DNA from: CALKZN01 sp964633815 | GTDB taxonomy: Bacteria > Pseudomonadota > Gammaproteobacteria > Arenicellales > Arenicellaceae | DNA length: 64,000 bases | NCBI GenBank assembly: GCA_964633815.1 | Contig: CAZWHW010000007.1 | Span: 15,741-79,740 of the forward strand | Direction: 5' to 3' | Part shown: in pieces, positions 17,716-26,315 of the stretch | Position numbering within the stretch: position 1 is the stretch's first letter | Layout of the letters: each line of letters opens with the position of its first letter | Position numbers and translations under genes: made by a program | Notes under the pieces: generated by a model | Seen by the model: only the letters and a program-made list of their open reading frames with translations | Told to the model about the DNA's origin: nothing | The model's database searches: none

Positions 17716-18417
17716 ATGCAAATTTTTCCTTCAATAAAGACTGTGCTCGATTATTTAAAAAAGCGAACTTTTTTAAAAGTCCTAGCTTGTAGCTCATTTC
17801 TGTTCACTGCATCTTTTGTTATCGCAACAGCTGACAATCAAACAGTTGATAAATCTACAGCACAAAACACTCAAACATTAATTGTTGCTGGAGGGTGTTT
17901 TTGGTGTGTAGAAGCAGACTTTGATGTTCATCCTGGCGTCCTTGATGTGGTTTCTGGTTATATTGGTGGCACCACTGACAACCCAACCTATAAAGAAGTC
18001 ACTTTCAGAAACACAGGGCATTATGAAGCAGCAAAAATTACCTTCGATGCAGAAAAAACATCGGTTGAAGAACTAACTGAATATTTTTGGAAAACCATTG
18101 ATCCAATCGACCCAAGCGGTCAATTTTGCGATAAAGGTCACTCCTATAAAACCGCTTTATTTTATCAAAGCGATGCTCAAAAAAATGTTTTCGAACAATC
18201 GATTGAGCAACTCAAAAATAACAAATCATTCGACGGCGATATTGCAACAGTTATCTTGCCGGCGGCAAATTTTTATCTTGCCGAAGACTATCACCAAGAC
18301 TATAAGAAAAAGAATCCGCTGCGATATTATTATTACCGCACAGCTTGTGGTCGTGACAACCGTGTCAAACAACTTTGGGGAGAAGTGGCAAGTAAAGGCT
18401 TTACTGCAAAAAAATAA
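17716..18417 (+). CDS. MsrA-family methionine sulfoxide reductase with N-terminal export signal
   Basis: 233 residues. Residues 18-40 (TFLKVLACSSFLFTASFVIATA) form a signal peptide or anchor, so the enzyme acts in the periplasm. The MsrA core begins near 53 with catalytic C61 in GGCFWCVEADFD; the extra C64 replaces the Gly/Gln of most homologues. Blocks YIGGTTDNPTYKEVTFRNTGHYE and DPIDPSGQFCDKGHSYKTALF resemble the MsrA group often called MsrA1. It needs an exported electron donor, not found here. Divergent from the cytoplasmic msrA, sharing a 96 bp control region. Confidence 0.88.
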   Translation: MQIFPSIKTVLDYLKKRTFLKVLACSSFLFTASFVIATADNQTVDKSTAQNTQTLIVAGGCFWCVEADFDVHPGVLDVVSGYIGGTTDNPTYKEVTFRNTGHYEAAKITFDAEKTSVEELTEYFWKTIDPIDPSGQFCDKGHSYKTALFYQSDAQKNVFEQSIEQLKNNKSFDGDIATVILPAANFYLAEDYHQDYKKKNPLRYYYYRTACGRDNRVKQLWGEVASKGFTAKK

Positions 18418-18425
18418 TGTAGTTA

Positions 18426-18764
18426 TTAGTCCGCGCAATTCACGCAACATTCAACAGCAGGATCAATTTCTAAACGCGCTATTGGAATAGGTGACAAACA
18501 CTCAATACATTCACCATATTCTCCTTCATCTATTCGAATGAGTGCAGCTTTTATTCGTTGCAACAAATCACCTTGGCGCGCCTGCCCTACCAAAGCCATG
18601 GCTTGTTGTTGCATAGCATCCATGCGCGACAGTCGCCCGACTGATGATTGATCCAAAGTCACCGCACTGGCTGACTCTTTGACTAAATCAGCCACTCCCA
18701 TCAACTCAGCTTGCTGATCAAGCAACCGCTCGGCAAACATCATTAATTGCTTAGCATCCAACAT
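18426..18764 (-). CDS. TraR/DksA-type C4 zinc-finger protein
   Basis: 112 residues. A helical N-terminal part (about 1-75, with GRLSRMDAMQQQAMA) leads to a four-cysteine zinc finger: CIEC, then CVNC (GEYGECIECLSPIPIARLEIDPAVECCVNCAD). It is shorter than DksA and lacks the DPNDRASQE coiled-coil tip of the full-length dksA at 42875. Members of this group sit in the RNA polymerase secondary channel, but the role of this short form is unknown. It is 12 bp downstream of ttcA and likely co-transcribed. Confidence 0.8.
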   Translation of the reverse strand: MLDAKQLMMFAERLLDQQAELMGVADLVKESASAVTLDQSSVGRLSRMDAMQQQAMALVGQARQGDLLQRIKAALIRIDEGEYGECIECLSPIPIARLEIDPAVECCVNCAD

Positions 18765-18776
18765 ACGACAATAAAT

Positions 18777-19700
18777 TTAATTTTCTTGAACAGAGCGCTG
18801 CGCCAACAACAGCGCAGGTGATTCATCAAAAGCAATATCCAATTCCTGTAAATTTTCAGCATCGTCAATGCTCAAATTAGCAAAATCGAATAACTCGGTA
18901 TCAAACAAATGTGACTTGGTCACCCGTTGCATTGATTTAAAGATATTCACCACACGTCCAGGCTGCACTTTTTCCCAATCAGCCAACATGCTTTTCACAT
19001 GCTTGCGCTGTAAATTTTCTTGCGAACCACAAAGGTTACAAGGAATGATAGGGAAACCTTTAATCTGTGCTAATTCAGCAATATCCTTCTCACGACAATA
19101 AGCCAATGGGCGGATAACCACATTTTTCTTATTATCACTGACCAGCTTGGCTGGCATGCTTTTTAATCGCGCACCATGAAACATATTTAAAAACAGCGTT
19201 TCAACCATGTCATCCATGTGATGACCCAAGGCAATTTTAGTCGCACCCAGTTCACCCGCAGTTCGATATAAAATACCGCGCCTTAAACGCGAACATAGTG
19301 AACACGTAGTTCGGCCCGCAGGAATCTTGTCCGTCACAATACTAAAAGTATCTTCTTCAACGATGCGATATTCCACCCCAAGCTTTTCTAAATACTCAGG
19401 CAATACATGCTCGGGAAAACCCGGTTGCTTTTGATCTAAATTAACAGCTATCAATTTGAAATCAATTGGTGCATGTTGCTGCAAATGCAACAAAACATCC
19501 AACATGACATAACTATCTTTACCGCCAGACAAGCACACCATCACACGATCACCCGCTTCAATCATATTAAAATCAGCGATAGCTTTGCCTGTTTCACGGC
19601 GCAAGCGTTTAAGCAATTTGTTTTGGTTATATTTTTCTCGGCGATGATCTATTTGTTTAACTTCAGCATCAACACCCTGATTAATAGTCGAAAGAGTCAT
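18777..19700 (-). CDS. ttcA: TtcA, tRNA 2-thiocytidine(32) synthetase
   Basis: 307 residues. The PP-loop SGGKDSYVMLDVLLH binds ATP. The paired motifs CSLC (in GRTTCSLCSRLRRGILY) and the later PCNLCGSQENLQRK provide the cysteines for the Fe-S cluster and sulfur transfer. It thiolates C32 of certain tRNAs. It follows the DUF1244 gene by 26 bp and precedes the short DksA-like gene, a three-gene run on the minus strand. Confidence 0.95.
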   Translation of the reverse strand: MTLSTINQGVDAEVKQIDHRREKYNQNKLLKRLRRETGKAIADFNMIEAGDRVMVCLSGGKDSYVMLDVLLHLQQHAPIDFKLIAVNLDQKQPGFPEHVLPEYLEKLGVEYRIVEEDTFSIVTDKIPAGRTTCSLCSRLRRGILYRTAGELGATKIALGHHMDDMVETLFLNMFHGARLKSMPAKLVSDNKKNVVIRPLAYCREKDIAELAQIKGFPIIPCNLCGSQENLQRKHVKSMLADWEKVQPGRVVNIFKSMQRVTKSHLFDTELFDFANLSIDDAENLQELDIAFDESPALLLAQRSVQEN

Positions 19701-19726
19701 TTTTTCTCAACAGTCTTTTGAGTAAA

Positions 19727-20026
19727 TTAATTTTTTTCAGAACGTGCTTCTAGCGCAGCTAATTGTTCAGGGGTAGCAGGCAATTGAAACTGATCCTTCC
19801 ATTGTGAATAAGGCATGCCATACACAATTTCACGAGCTTGTTCATAATCAATTTCAACACCATGATCATGGGCACTGCTGACATACCACTTCGCCAGACA
19901 ATTTCGACAAAAATCTGCCAAGATCATTAAATCAATATTTTGCGCATCTTTATTGTTATCTAGATGCTTCAATAGTTTTTTGAAAACTGCCGCTTCAATT
20001 TGAGTCGTTGTTTCTTCGGTCATCAT
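19727..20026 (-). CDS. DUF1244-family protein
   Basis: 99 residues, soluble, acidic. The family signature DLMILADFCRNCLAKWY followed by GMPYSQWKDQFQLPATPEQL is clear. Function is unknown; the CRNC pair suggests metal or redox chemistry, but that is speculation. First gene of the run DUF1244-ttcA-zinc finger. A second ATG lies at the next codon. Confidence 0.85.
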   Translation of the reverse strand: MMTEETTTQIEAAVFKKLLKHLDNNKDAQNIDLMILADFCRNCLAKWYVSSAHDHGVEIDYEQAREIVYGMPYSQWKDQFQLPATPEQLAALEARSEKN

Positions 20027-20247
20027 TTACAGCCCAGAGTATCTTAAAGCTCTCTATTATACAGCTATACATCAACTTTGAAATTTACCCTTCTCCGCAA
20101 TCACGCTCTTTATTAACAATATTATTACTAAACAATGACAAACTTAAACAACACCTCTTTCCAAGTTTATTAAAATTTGATGACAAAACAGTCGCTAGCA
20201 TTACGAATAACAGAGTAAATTCGGCATTCACACTGGACTAGATCCAG

Positions 20248-20265
20248 ATGTCATTTAGCTGTAAC
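20248..20265 (+). promoter_or_regulatory. Pho box upstream of phoB
   Basis: ATGTCAT-ttag-CTGTAAC, two 7 bp half-sites with a 4 bp spacer, matching the PhoB target layout. TACAGT at 20276-20281, ten bases further, can serve as the -10 element. The site is about 40 bp upstream of the phoB ATG and implies autoregulation. The rest of 20027-20247 shows nothing recognisable. Confidence 0.7.
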
Positions 20266-20305
20266 ATTTCGACAGTACAGTCAATTTTTGCCCAAAATTT
20301 AGACT

Positions 20306-21007
20306 ATGAAACACACTATTTTAATTGTTGATGATGAGTCCAGCATACGAGACATGTTGCGTATGGCTCTGGAAAATAATGGCTTTATTGTTGAAGAAGC
20401 TAATAACGCAAAAATTGCTCAAGATACGATTCAACAATCAATGCCTGATCTATTGCTCCTTGACTGGATGATGCCAGGCACCTCAGGAGTCGAATTGGTT
20501 CGACGTTTACGCAAAGACGAAAAAACTCGGCTGCTGCCGATCATCATGTTAACCGCCAAAGATAGTGATGATCATAGCGTGCAAGCTCTGGACACTGGGG
20601 CTGATGATTTCATCACCAAACCATTTTCACCCAAAGCATTAATCGCCAGAGTCAACGCCATGTTACGCCGCTTGAGTCAGGAAAATTCTGGCTTCCCCAG
20701 CAATGAAAAAATTGTGGCTGACCGCATAGCCATTGATATGGCCTCTCACAAGGTTAATGTTGATAATCAAATGCTAGAATTAAGCCCCACTGAATTTCGT
20801 TTATTAGCTTTTTTTGCCAGCCACATTGGGCGAGTATTCTCACGCAATCAGCTACTGAATCAAGTTTGGGGAGAATCCGTCTATGTTGAAGATAGAACTG
20901 TCGATGTTCACATCAGACGCCTAAGATTAACGCTTGAACAATTTGGCGTTGCTGATTACATTCAAACTGTGCGCGGAGTTGGCTATCGCTTTGATCCTCA
21001 GACGTAA
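20306..21007 (+). CDS. phoB: PhoB, phosphate regulon response regulator
   Basis: 233 residues. The receiver domain has the acidic pocket D9/D10, the phosphate acceptor D53 (LLDWMMPGTSG) and the TAK motif. The OmpR-type winged helix (about 135-230) ends DRTVDVHIRRLR...IQTVRGVGYRFDP. Phosphorylated PhoB binds Pho boxes under phosphate limitation. The assignment over other OmpR-type regulators rests on close PhoB similarity (ELVRRLRKDEKTRLLPIIMLTAKDSDDH) and pairing with phoR. Pho boxes lie before itself, pstS and gapdh-arsJ. Confidence 0.95.
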   Translation: MKHTILIVDDESSIRDMLRMALENNGFIVEEANNAKIAQDTIQQSMPDLLLLDWMMPGTSGVELVRRLRKDEKTRLLPIIMLTAKDSDDHSVQALDTGADDFITKPFSPKALIARVNAMLRRLSQENSGFPSNEKIVADRIAIDMASHKVNVDNQMLELSPTEFRLLAFFASHIGRVFSRNQLLNQVWGESVYVEDRTVDVHIRRLRLTLEQFGVADYIQTVRGVGYRFDPQT

Positions 21008-21085
21008 TCATGTGACGCGATTTTTAGCCCTTGCAAATCTAATTAAATAGTATCGATCGATTAAAAAAGCCTTAAAATAGCACTT

Positions 21086-22369
21086 GTGAAACCCGATCTC
21101 ATCATCATTGTTTTGGTTGTCTTCGCTTCGATGGGGCTGGGCTGGACATTTAATTTAGCGGCTGAATTTGGCTTGATAGGTTCATTCGTGTGTTCAATTT
21201 GGTTACTCTATAGAGCACAACGATTGCACAACTGGTTTACCCACATCAAAAAACTACCTGATGCTGAACAAGGTATATTTTACTTGCTACATCGCGACAT
21301 TAAAAAAATGCGCGAAAAACACCAAAAAGAAACACGCCAATTGCAACGTAATTTAAAGCAAGTATTTGAAGCTTCGGCAGCTTTGCCTGACGCCGTTGTT
21401 ATCGTCGATCAACGTGGCACCATTTCTTGGTCAAATCCTTTGGCTGTGGAATTATTAAATATTAAGCAACCTCGAGACAATGGACACCGCATTACCAACT
21501 TGATTCGCAACCCCAATTTTACAACAGCTTATGAACAACGACAAACAAAACCACTGAACTTGGATATGGAAGCGCCGACCAATCGACTATGCACTATTAA
21601 TGTCAAACTGGTCGATCTGCCGCAAAACCAATATATGCTAGTTGCTCGTGATGTCAGCCGTCATGTCAATGTCAACCGTGCGCAAAAAGACTTCGTTAGT
21701 AATGTTTCCCATGAACTAAAAACGCCATTGACTGTCATGCATGGTTATTTAGAAATGCTGGAAGACAAGCAATCAATCGATGGTTCAACTGGCAAAGCGA
21801 TCAGTGACATGCTGCAACAAACCAAGCGCATGCAATCAACCATTGAAGATTTATTGTATTTGTCAAAACTTGAAAACCAGAGCTCAGACAATCCAAAACA
21901 AACATATTTGGAACCGATAAACATTCGCCAAATTCTCGACGGTTTCATGGATTCTGCGAACTTATTAGCCGAACAAAACAAGCAAAATATCATTCTAAAT
22001 ATCGAAGATGAATTATCCTTACTTGGCAACCCTCAAGAGCTGCAAATTGCTTTTAGTAACTTAGTCACCAATGCCATTCGATATACCCCGACTGATGGCG
22101 ACATCACTATTGAATGGCAGAACCAAGACAATAAAGTGGTTTTTTCCGTCACTGACACTGGCATCGGCATTGCTCCAAACCACATCTCCAGACTCACAGA
22201 ACGCTTCTATCGAGTTGATCAAGGGCGCTCTCGTGAAAAAGGAGGCACCGGCCTAGGTTTAGCCATTGTGAAAAATGTGTTGGAGCGCCACGACGCTGAA
22301 CTCAATATTTCCAGCGAACTAGGCAAAGGCAGTCGCTTTGCCTGCGTGTTCTCCATTGATAATGCCTAA
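21086..22369 (+). CDS. phoR: PhoR, phosphate-sensing histidine kinase
   Basis: 427 residues from a GTG. Two close membrane helices (about 4-44) are joined by a very short loop, so, as in other PhoR proteins, there is no periplasmic sensor. A PAS domain (about 95-190, DAVVIVDQRGTISWSN) precedes the dimerisation helix with H209 in FVSNVSHELKTPLTVMHGY. The ATPase part has the N box NAIRYTP, DTGIGIAPNHI and GGTGLGLAIVK. It signals through the Pst-PhoU complex encoded at 33.4-39 kb. It lies 78 bp after phoB. Confidence 0.95.
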   Translation: MKPDLIIIVLVVFASMGLGWTFNLAAEFGLIGSFVCSIWLLYRAQRLHNWFTHIKKLPDAEQGIFYLLHRDIKKMREKHQKETRQLQRNLKQVFEASAALPDAVVIVDQRGTISWSNPLAVELLNIKQPRDNGHRITNLIRNPNFTTAYEQRQTKPLNLDMEAPTNRLCTINVKLVDLPQNQYMLVARDVSRHVNVNRAQKDFVSNVSHELKTPLTVMHGYLEMLEDKQSIDGSTGKAISDMLQQTKRMQSTIEDLLYLSKLENQSSDNPKQTYLEPINIRQILDGFMDSANLLAEQNKQNIILNIEDELSLLGNPQELQIAFSNLVTNAIRYTPTDGDITIEWQNQDNKVVFSVTDTGIGIAPNHISRLTERFYRVDQGRSREKGGTGLGLAIVKNVLERHDAELNISSELGKGSRFACVFSIDNA

Positions 22370-22375
22370 CAATTT

Positions 22376-22399
22376 AAAGGGTCAAAGCCCTTTGTTTTT
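22376..22399 (+). terminator. Terminator after phoBR
   Basis: AAAGGG (22376-22381) pairs with CCCTTT (22388-22393), loop TCAAAG, followed by GTTTTTC. It begins 7 bp after the phoR stop. Confidence 0.7.
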
Positions 22400-22720
22400 C
22401 ATGAAACACCTATCAGGGTTTTTAATGTTGATAATCTGCTTATATATTGCGATTGACTTTCTTGCTATGTTTTTCAACGATGGTGAGAGTGGATGAACTA
22501 GAAGCCATTTGACATCAGTTTCAGAAGGATCGTATTCATCTTTTATGACTCAAAAATTAGAATAAGTAGTTTTACCCAGAGTTCAAATTTGAAAGAAAAA
22601 AATAAAGTGTTATTATATTTGTTAGTTGCGAATACTATCCATATAAATTCTTCGTTCATTAGTAATTGATTAAAATCTCTGCATCTATAAAAATAACAAA
22701 TAAATCAAAAGGACTAAATC
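22400..22720. other. Gene-free stretch after phoBR
   Basis: About 320 bp, AT-rich, with no convincing gene. A short minus-strand frame (roughly 22382-22540, reading EYDPSETDVKWLLVHP) has no start codon and runs into the phoR terminator; it may be a gene remnant. The end of the stretch should contain the promoter of the 22721 gene. Confidence 0.5.
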
Positions 22721-23209
22721 ATGAAAAAATTAATTATTGTTGTTCTAACTCTTATTATTGGGAGTACTCAAGTCGTATTTGCACAAAGCCTAGCAGAACG
22801 TCGCGCGCTCAAAGATTATCAAGAATCGGTGCTGCCAGACCTGCAAAAGCAAATTAACTCTGCAACTGGTTTTGAAGTTCCGTTAAATATTAAATGGGCA
22901 GAAATAGCTCAGCCAGGAGAAGAAGAAAATTATTCTAATGATGCTTATTTCACCAATGTATTTTTTACGCCTTTAGTGAAAGCGCTTTCGTCTATCACTT
23001 CAGACGCTCTAGGCAAAGAAGCCTTAAATGCAAAGCTGAAAGGTATCAATATTGGCTATGACCCTAAAACTGCACCTTCATCTGCCTATGAGAATGGAGT
23101 GGATTTTAAAGATGGCCAACTCTCTCTGAATTTCAAACCCTTTAGCAATGCATCAGATGTCGATGCTCGCGCTCAGGCCATTGTTAATCTGCTTGAATCT
23201 AAACTCTAA
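22721..23209 (+). CDS. Exported protein of unknown function
   Basis: 162 residues with a strong ribosome site (AAAGGA) and a Sec signal peptide MKKLIIVVLTLIIGSTQVVFA, cleaved before Q22. The mature part (SLAERRALKDYQESVLPDLQKQINSATGFEVPLNIKW) is a soluble alpha/beta-looking domain with no cysteines and no lipobox, so a free periplasmic protein. I do not recognise the family. It stands alone, convergent with the TSUP permease, and shows no codon or base bias against its neighbours. Confidence 0.7.
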   Translation: MKKLIIVVLTLIIGSTQVVFAQSLAERRALKDYQESVLPDLQKQINSATGFEVPLNIKWAEIAQPGEEENYSNDAYFTNVFFTPLVKALSSITSDALGKEALNAKLKGINIGYDPKTAPSSAYENGVDFKDGQLSLNFKPFSNASDVDARAQAIVNLLESKL

Positions 23210-23238
23210 TTCGGCGCAAATCTTGGCAGTACTTTGAT

Positions 23239-24006
23239 TTAAATTGCCATGCCGCGGCGGAGCAAATTTAGCCCAGCAATTACTAAAACCACTAAGGTAA
23301 TTTTTTTAAAGAGTGCTTGGTTGAGTTTGTCCTGAATTTTGAAGCCAAGCCACATGCCGATTAAGGCGATTGGGAGCAAAATGGCAGACAGTGGCGCAGT
23401 TTGACTATTGAGAATGCCTGATTGTAAATGGGCAAATAGCAAGGTGACCGCTCCGATGCCATAGACCACGCCTTGGATGATAATTTGCTTGGCTTTGGGT
23501 GTTTGTATTGCCAATAGATAAAGCACGGTTGTTGGTCCCCATGTGCCTGCAAAGCCACCTAAGGCGCCAGAAATTGCTCCGACCAGCCATTCTGCTTGCT
23601 TGCGATATTCAACAGGAATGGTGAGTTGTATACCTAAGAGTTGAACGAGTGATAACACCACGACAGGAATGCCTAGTATCCAATAGAATAGTTGTGTTGG
23701 AATATCAGGGACGAATTGTGCTGAAGCAAAGATAAATAGACAAACAATTAACACATAGCGCCAACAATCGCGCAAAGCGTCAATGGCAGGAGCTAGGCCT
23801 TTGCGAAACGTTTGTAAAATATTACTAAAAACAATTGGAAAAATGATCGCTGCGATAGCGTGTTTGGGATCTATCAAGGAGCTTAAGCCAGAAATCATGA
23901 CCAATGGCATAGCGAAACCGATTGCCCCTTTAATCACACCTGATATTAATGTGATTAAAAATACCAGCAATAACGTTAACGGTAATAATGTTTCGACAAT
24001 ACCCAT
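23239..24006 (-). CDS. TSUP/TauE-SafE family permease
   Basis: 255 residues with seven or eight membrane helices in two related halves: FLITLISGVIKGAIGFAMPLV near the N-terminus and VGAISGALGGFAGTWGPTTVLYLLA in the middle, the duplicated TSUP motif. Family members export or import small sulfur- or carbon-containing anions such as sulfite or sulfoacetate. The substrate cannot be told from the sequence. No sulfur genes are adjacent. A perfect 15 bp inverted repeat lies about 43 bp upstream of its start. Confidence 0.85.
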   Translation of the reverse strand: MGIVETLLPLTLLLVFLITLISGVIKGAIGFAMPLVMISGLSSLIDPKHAIAAIIFPIVFSNILQTFRKGLAPAIDALRDCWRYVLIVCLFIFASAQFVPDIPTQLFYWILGIPVVVLSLVQLLGIQLTIPVEYRKQAEWLVGAISGALGGFAGTWGPTTVLYLLAIQTPKAKQIIIQGVVYGIGAVTLLFAHLQSGILNSQTAPLSAILLPIALIGMWLGFKIQDKLNQALFKKITLVVLVIAGLNLLRRGMAI

Positions 24007-24048
24007 GGATATGATTTTTAATTTTAATTCAGTTGAGAAGCAGGATTT

Positions 24049-24086
24049 GATTATTGCATAGAAGTATTATTTTCTATGCAATAATC
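24049..24086. repeat. Perfect 15 bp inverted repeat with 8-base loop
   Basis: GATTATTGCATAGAA (24049-24063) and TTCTATGCAATAATC (24072-24086) are exact complements. No T run follows on either strand, so a simple terminator is unlikely. It sits in the 5' region of the TSUP permease gene and could be an RNA stem or an operator. Confidence 0.8.
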
Positions 24087-24216
24087 TAGAGTCTGTATTT
24101 AAGAGAGTCTTTCGCTCATCAGGTTAGTGAAGAAACTAACTGGGACATCCATATGTTGGTATGCTTAAAAAAAATCCGACTGTCGGGGTATAATGCATTA
24201 GCAAATAAGGGGCAGC

Positions 24217-24522
24217 ATGGCGAAAAATAGAAAACAAGTATCATTCATTGTACAAATAGTCATAGTTGTTCTGTTTATAGGACTACTAGTATTTTTCATA
24301 ATTCAAGTATCTAGCCCAACAGCTCAATTCGAAGTCATTCAATACGGTATGTCTAAGAAAGAAGTGCTTACAAAACTTGGCGAACCAGATCATATAAAAA
24401 ATGATTTAGATGGGAATGCTGTTTATTTTTATGGGGATTTTTGGAAAGGGGTATGGGTTACAACAAAGCTCACAATCGATAGTCGAGATATAGTGATCGA
24501 TACGATGAATGATTCAAAATGA
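24217..24522 (+). CDS. Small membrane-anchored protein, BamE/SmpA-like (hypothetical)
   Basis: 101 residues. A basic start and one membrane helix (about 9-30, VQIVIVVLFIGLLVFFIIQV) anchor a periplasmic domain of about 65 residues. That domain begins YGMSKKEVLTKLGEPDHIKND, the helix plus 'LGEP' turn of the BamE/SmpA-like fold, and continues with predicted beta strands. There is no lipobox. Function unknown. AGGGGC ten bases upstream is a fair ribosome site. It has no operon partner. Confidence 0.65.
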   Translation: MAKNRKQVSFIVQIVIVVLFIGLLVFFIIQVSSPTAQFEVIQYGMSKKEVLTKLGEPDHIKNDLDGNAVYFYGDFWKGVWVTTKLTIDSRDIVIDTMNDSK

Positions 24523-24589
24523 AAAAATAAATAAGTACACCCATCGTTAGAAAACTGCAATCTCAAAAAGAAGTTCCTGGTTATGCTGG

Positions 24590-24698
24590 GCTCTGACCCT
24601 TTTTATTTCGAATTTTGTGATACCTTAGCACTGAGCTTTTAATGCTGTAGCTAGATATTATCAGATTAAATTAATCCAGCTCTGACCCCTTTTAATTC
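24590..24698. repeat. Two copies of a GCTCTGACCC intergenic motif
   Basis: GCTCTGACCC followed by a T-rich tract occurs at 24590-24599 and again at 24679-24688 in the same orientation. The motif recalls the short intergenic sequences that accompany REP-associated IS200-like transposase genes in many gammaproteobacteria. No transposase frame lies between the copies. The rest of 24523-24781 holds no gene. Confidence 0.45.
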
Positions 24699-24781
24699 TC
24701 TATAAAAATGGGGGCGATGTGTGGAATTATGATTTAATATCTACTACTCGGCTTTGCTGCTCATATACGTAAGTCATAATT

Positions 24782-26305
24782 TTATTGAAAAGCTTGTTTA
24801 TACGTTTTTCTCAATTCCACCTTTTGTACCTTACCCATAGTATTTCTAGGTAACTCATCAAGAATAAAGATTTTCTTTGGTTGTTTAAATTTTGCCAATT
24901 TATCAACAAGTTCATTTTTTATCTTGTCAGGATCAACTTGCTGTCCTTTCTTTGCAATAACAACCGCCGCAACTCCTTCGCCAAAATCAGAATGAGGAAG
25001 ACCAATGACTGCGCTTTCTTCAACTTCTTCAATATCATCAATCAATACTTCAATTTCTTTCGGGTAAATATTAAACCCCCCCGAAATAATCATATCTTTT
25101 GAACGGCCAATAATTGACAAATAACCCTTGTCATCAAATTTGCCTCTGTCACCTGTAATAAAAAAACCATTTGAACGAAATTCTTCAGCTGTTTTCTCAG
25201 GCATTTCCCAATAACCAGAAAACACATTTGGACCCTTCACTTCTATTGAACCAATTTCATTAACTGATAATTCTTCACCTGTCTCAGGATTCGCAACAAT
25301 AACTTTTACACCAGGAATTGGAAAACCAACCGTTCCTGCAATACGCTCACCATTATAAGGATTCGAAGTATTCATATTGGTTTCAGTCATGCCATAACGT
25401 TCTAAAATACCGTGCCCTGTTCGATCTTTCCATTCAATATGCGTATCTTCAAGTAAGGGAGCAGATCCTGACACAAATAAACGCATTGAGTGTGTCGACT
25501 TTTCATTGAGGTTATCTAAAGCAAGTAAGCGGACATAGAAGGTAGGCACTCCCATCAAAACTGTAGAGTGTGGCATATCATCTAAAATTGACTGCGCATT
25601 AAACCCAGTATGAAATAATAAAGAAGACCCTGCCAAAAGAGTAATATTGATGGCAACAAATAAACCATGGACATGAAATAAAGGTAACGCGTGTATTAGC
25701 TTATCGTCTTCAGTAAATTCCCAAATTTCTTTCAAAGTCGAGGCATTTGATACTAAATTTTCATGTGTCAGCATTGCTCCTTTTGAACGTCCTGTTGTCC
25801 CTGAGGTATATAAAATTGAAGCAACATCATCGCGATCACGTTTAACCAGCAAAAAGCTTTCTTTTTGAACATCCATAGCTTTTATCAAACTTCCTTGATG
25901 TTGACCATCAAGAGTAAAAATTTCTTTTACACCTGATTGAAATGCAATATTTTTTAATTCTTTATATTTTTCAGGAGCACAAATAAAAATACTAGGCCTT
26001 GCATCATTAATAAAAAAATCTAATTCTTTAGAAGTATATGCAGTGTTTAATGGTAAAAAAACTCCTCCAGAAAGGATGACAGCAATATAAAGCTCAACAA
26101 ATTCAATAGACTTTTCAACTTGAACAATAATCCTATCTCCTGGCTCTAATCCAGCTTGAATTAAAACAGCTGCTATTTTTTCCGCTTGCTTAAACAGTTC
26201 TTCATATGTGATTTCAACACCATCACTTAACTTCGCAAAACATTGATCTTCTCGACCCATTGAACCGCTTCGTAAAGAATTAGCTAAATAATTTTTTTCA
26301 TACAT
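24782..26305 (-). CDS. matB: Malonyl-CoA synthetase (MatB), acyl-CoA synthetase family
   Basis: 507 residues, ANL superfamily. The phosphate-binding loop is SILYTSGTTGRSKGAML (about 160-176), the adenylate motif ERYGMTET and the hinge GRSKDMIISGGFNIYPKEIE follow, and the catalytic lysine is in LPRNTMGKVQK near the C-terminus. It activates malonate to malonyl-CoA with ATP. Sequence alone would allow other short acids; the adjacent decarboxylase, TRAP transporter and GntR gene make malonate the best call. Last gene of the operon, 10 bp after matA. Confidence 0.88.
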   Translation of the reverse strand: MYEKNYLANSLRSGSMGREDQCFAKLSDGVEITYEELFKQAEKIAAVLIQAGLEPGDRIIVQVEKSIEFVELYIAVILSGGVFLPLNTAYTSKELDFFINDARPSIFICAPEKYKELKNIAFQSGVKEIFTLDGQHQGSLIKAMDVQKESFLLVKRDRDDVASILYTSGTTGRSKGAMLTHENLVSNASTLKEIWEFTEDDKLIHALPLFHVHGLFVAINITLLAGSSLLFHTGFNAQSILDDMPHSTVLMGVPTFYVRLLALDNLNEKSTHSMRLFVSGSAPLLEDTHIEWKDRTGHGILERYGMTETNMNTSNPYNGERIAGTVGFPIPGVKVIVANPETGEELSVNEIGSIEVKGPNVFSGYWEMPEKTAEEFRSNGFFITGDRGKFDDKGYLSIIGRSKDMIISGGFNIYPKEIEVLIDDIEEVEESAVIGLPHSDFGEGVAAVVIAKKGQQVDPDKIKNELVDKLAKFKQPKKIFILDELPRNTMGKVQKVELRKTYKQAFQ

Positions 26306-26315
26306 ATTATCTTCC

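Noticed and set aside
22382..22540. Short minus-strand frame after phoR (EYDPSETDVKWLLVHP...)
   Set aside because: No start codon, no recognisable family, and it overlaps the phoR terminator. At most a gene remnant.
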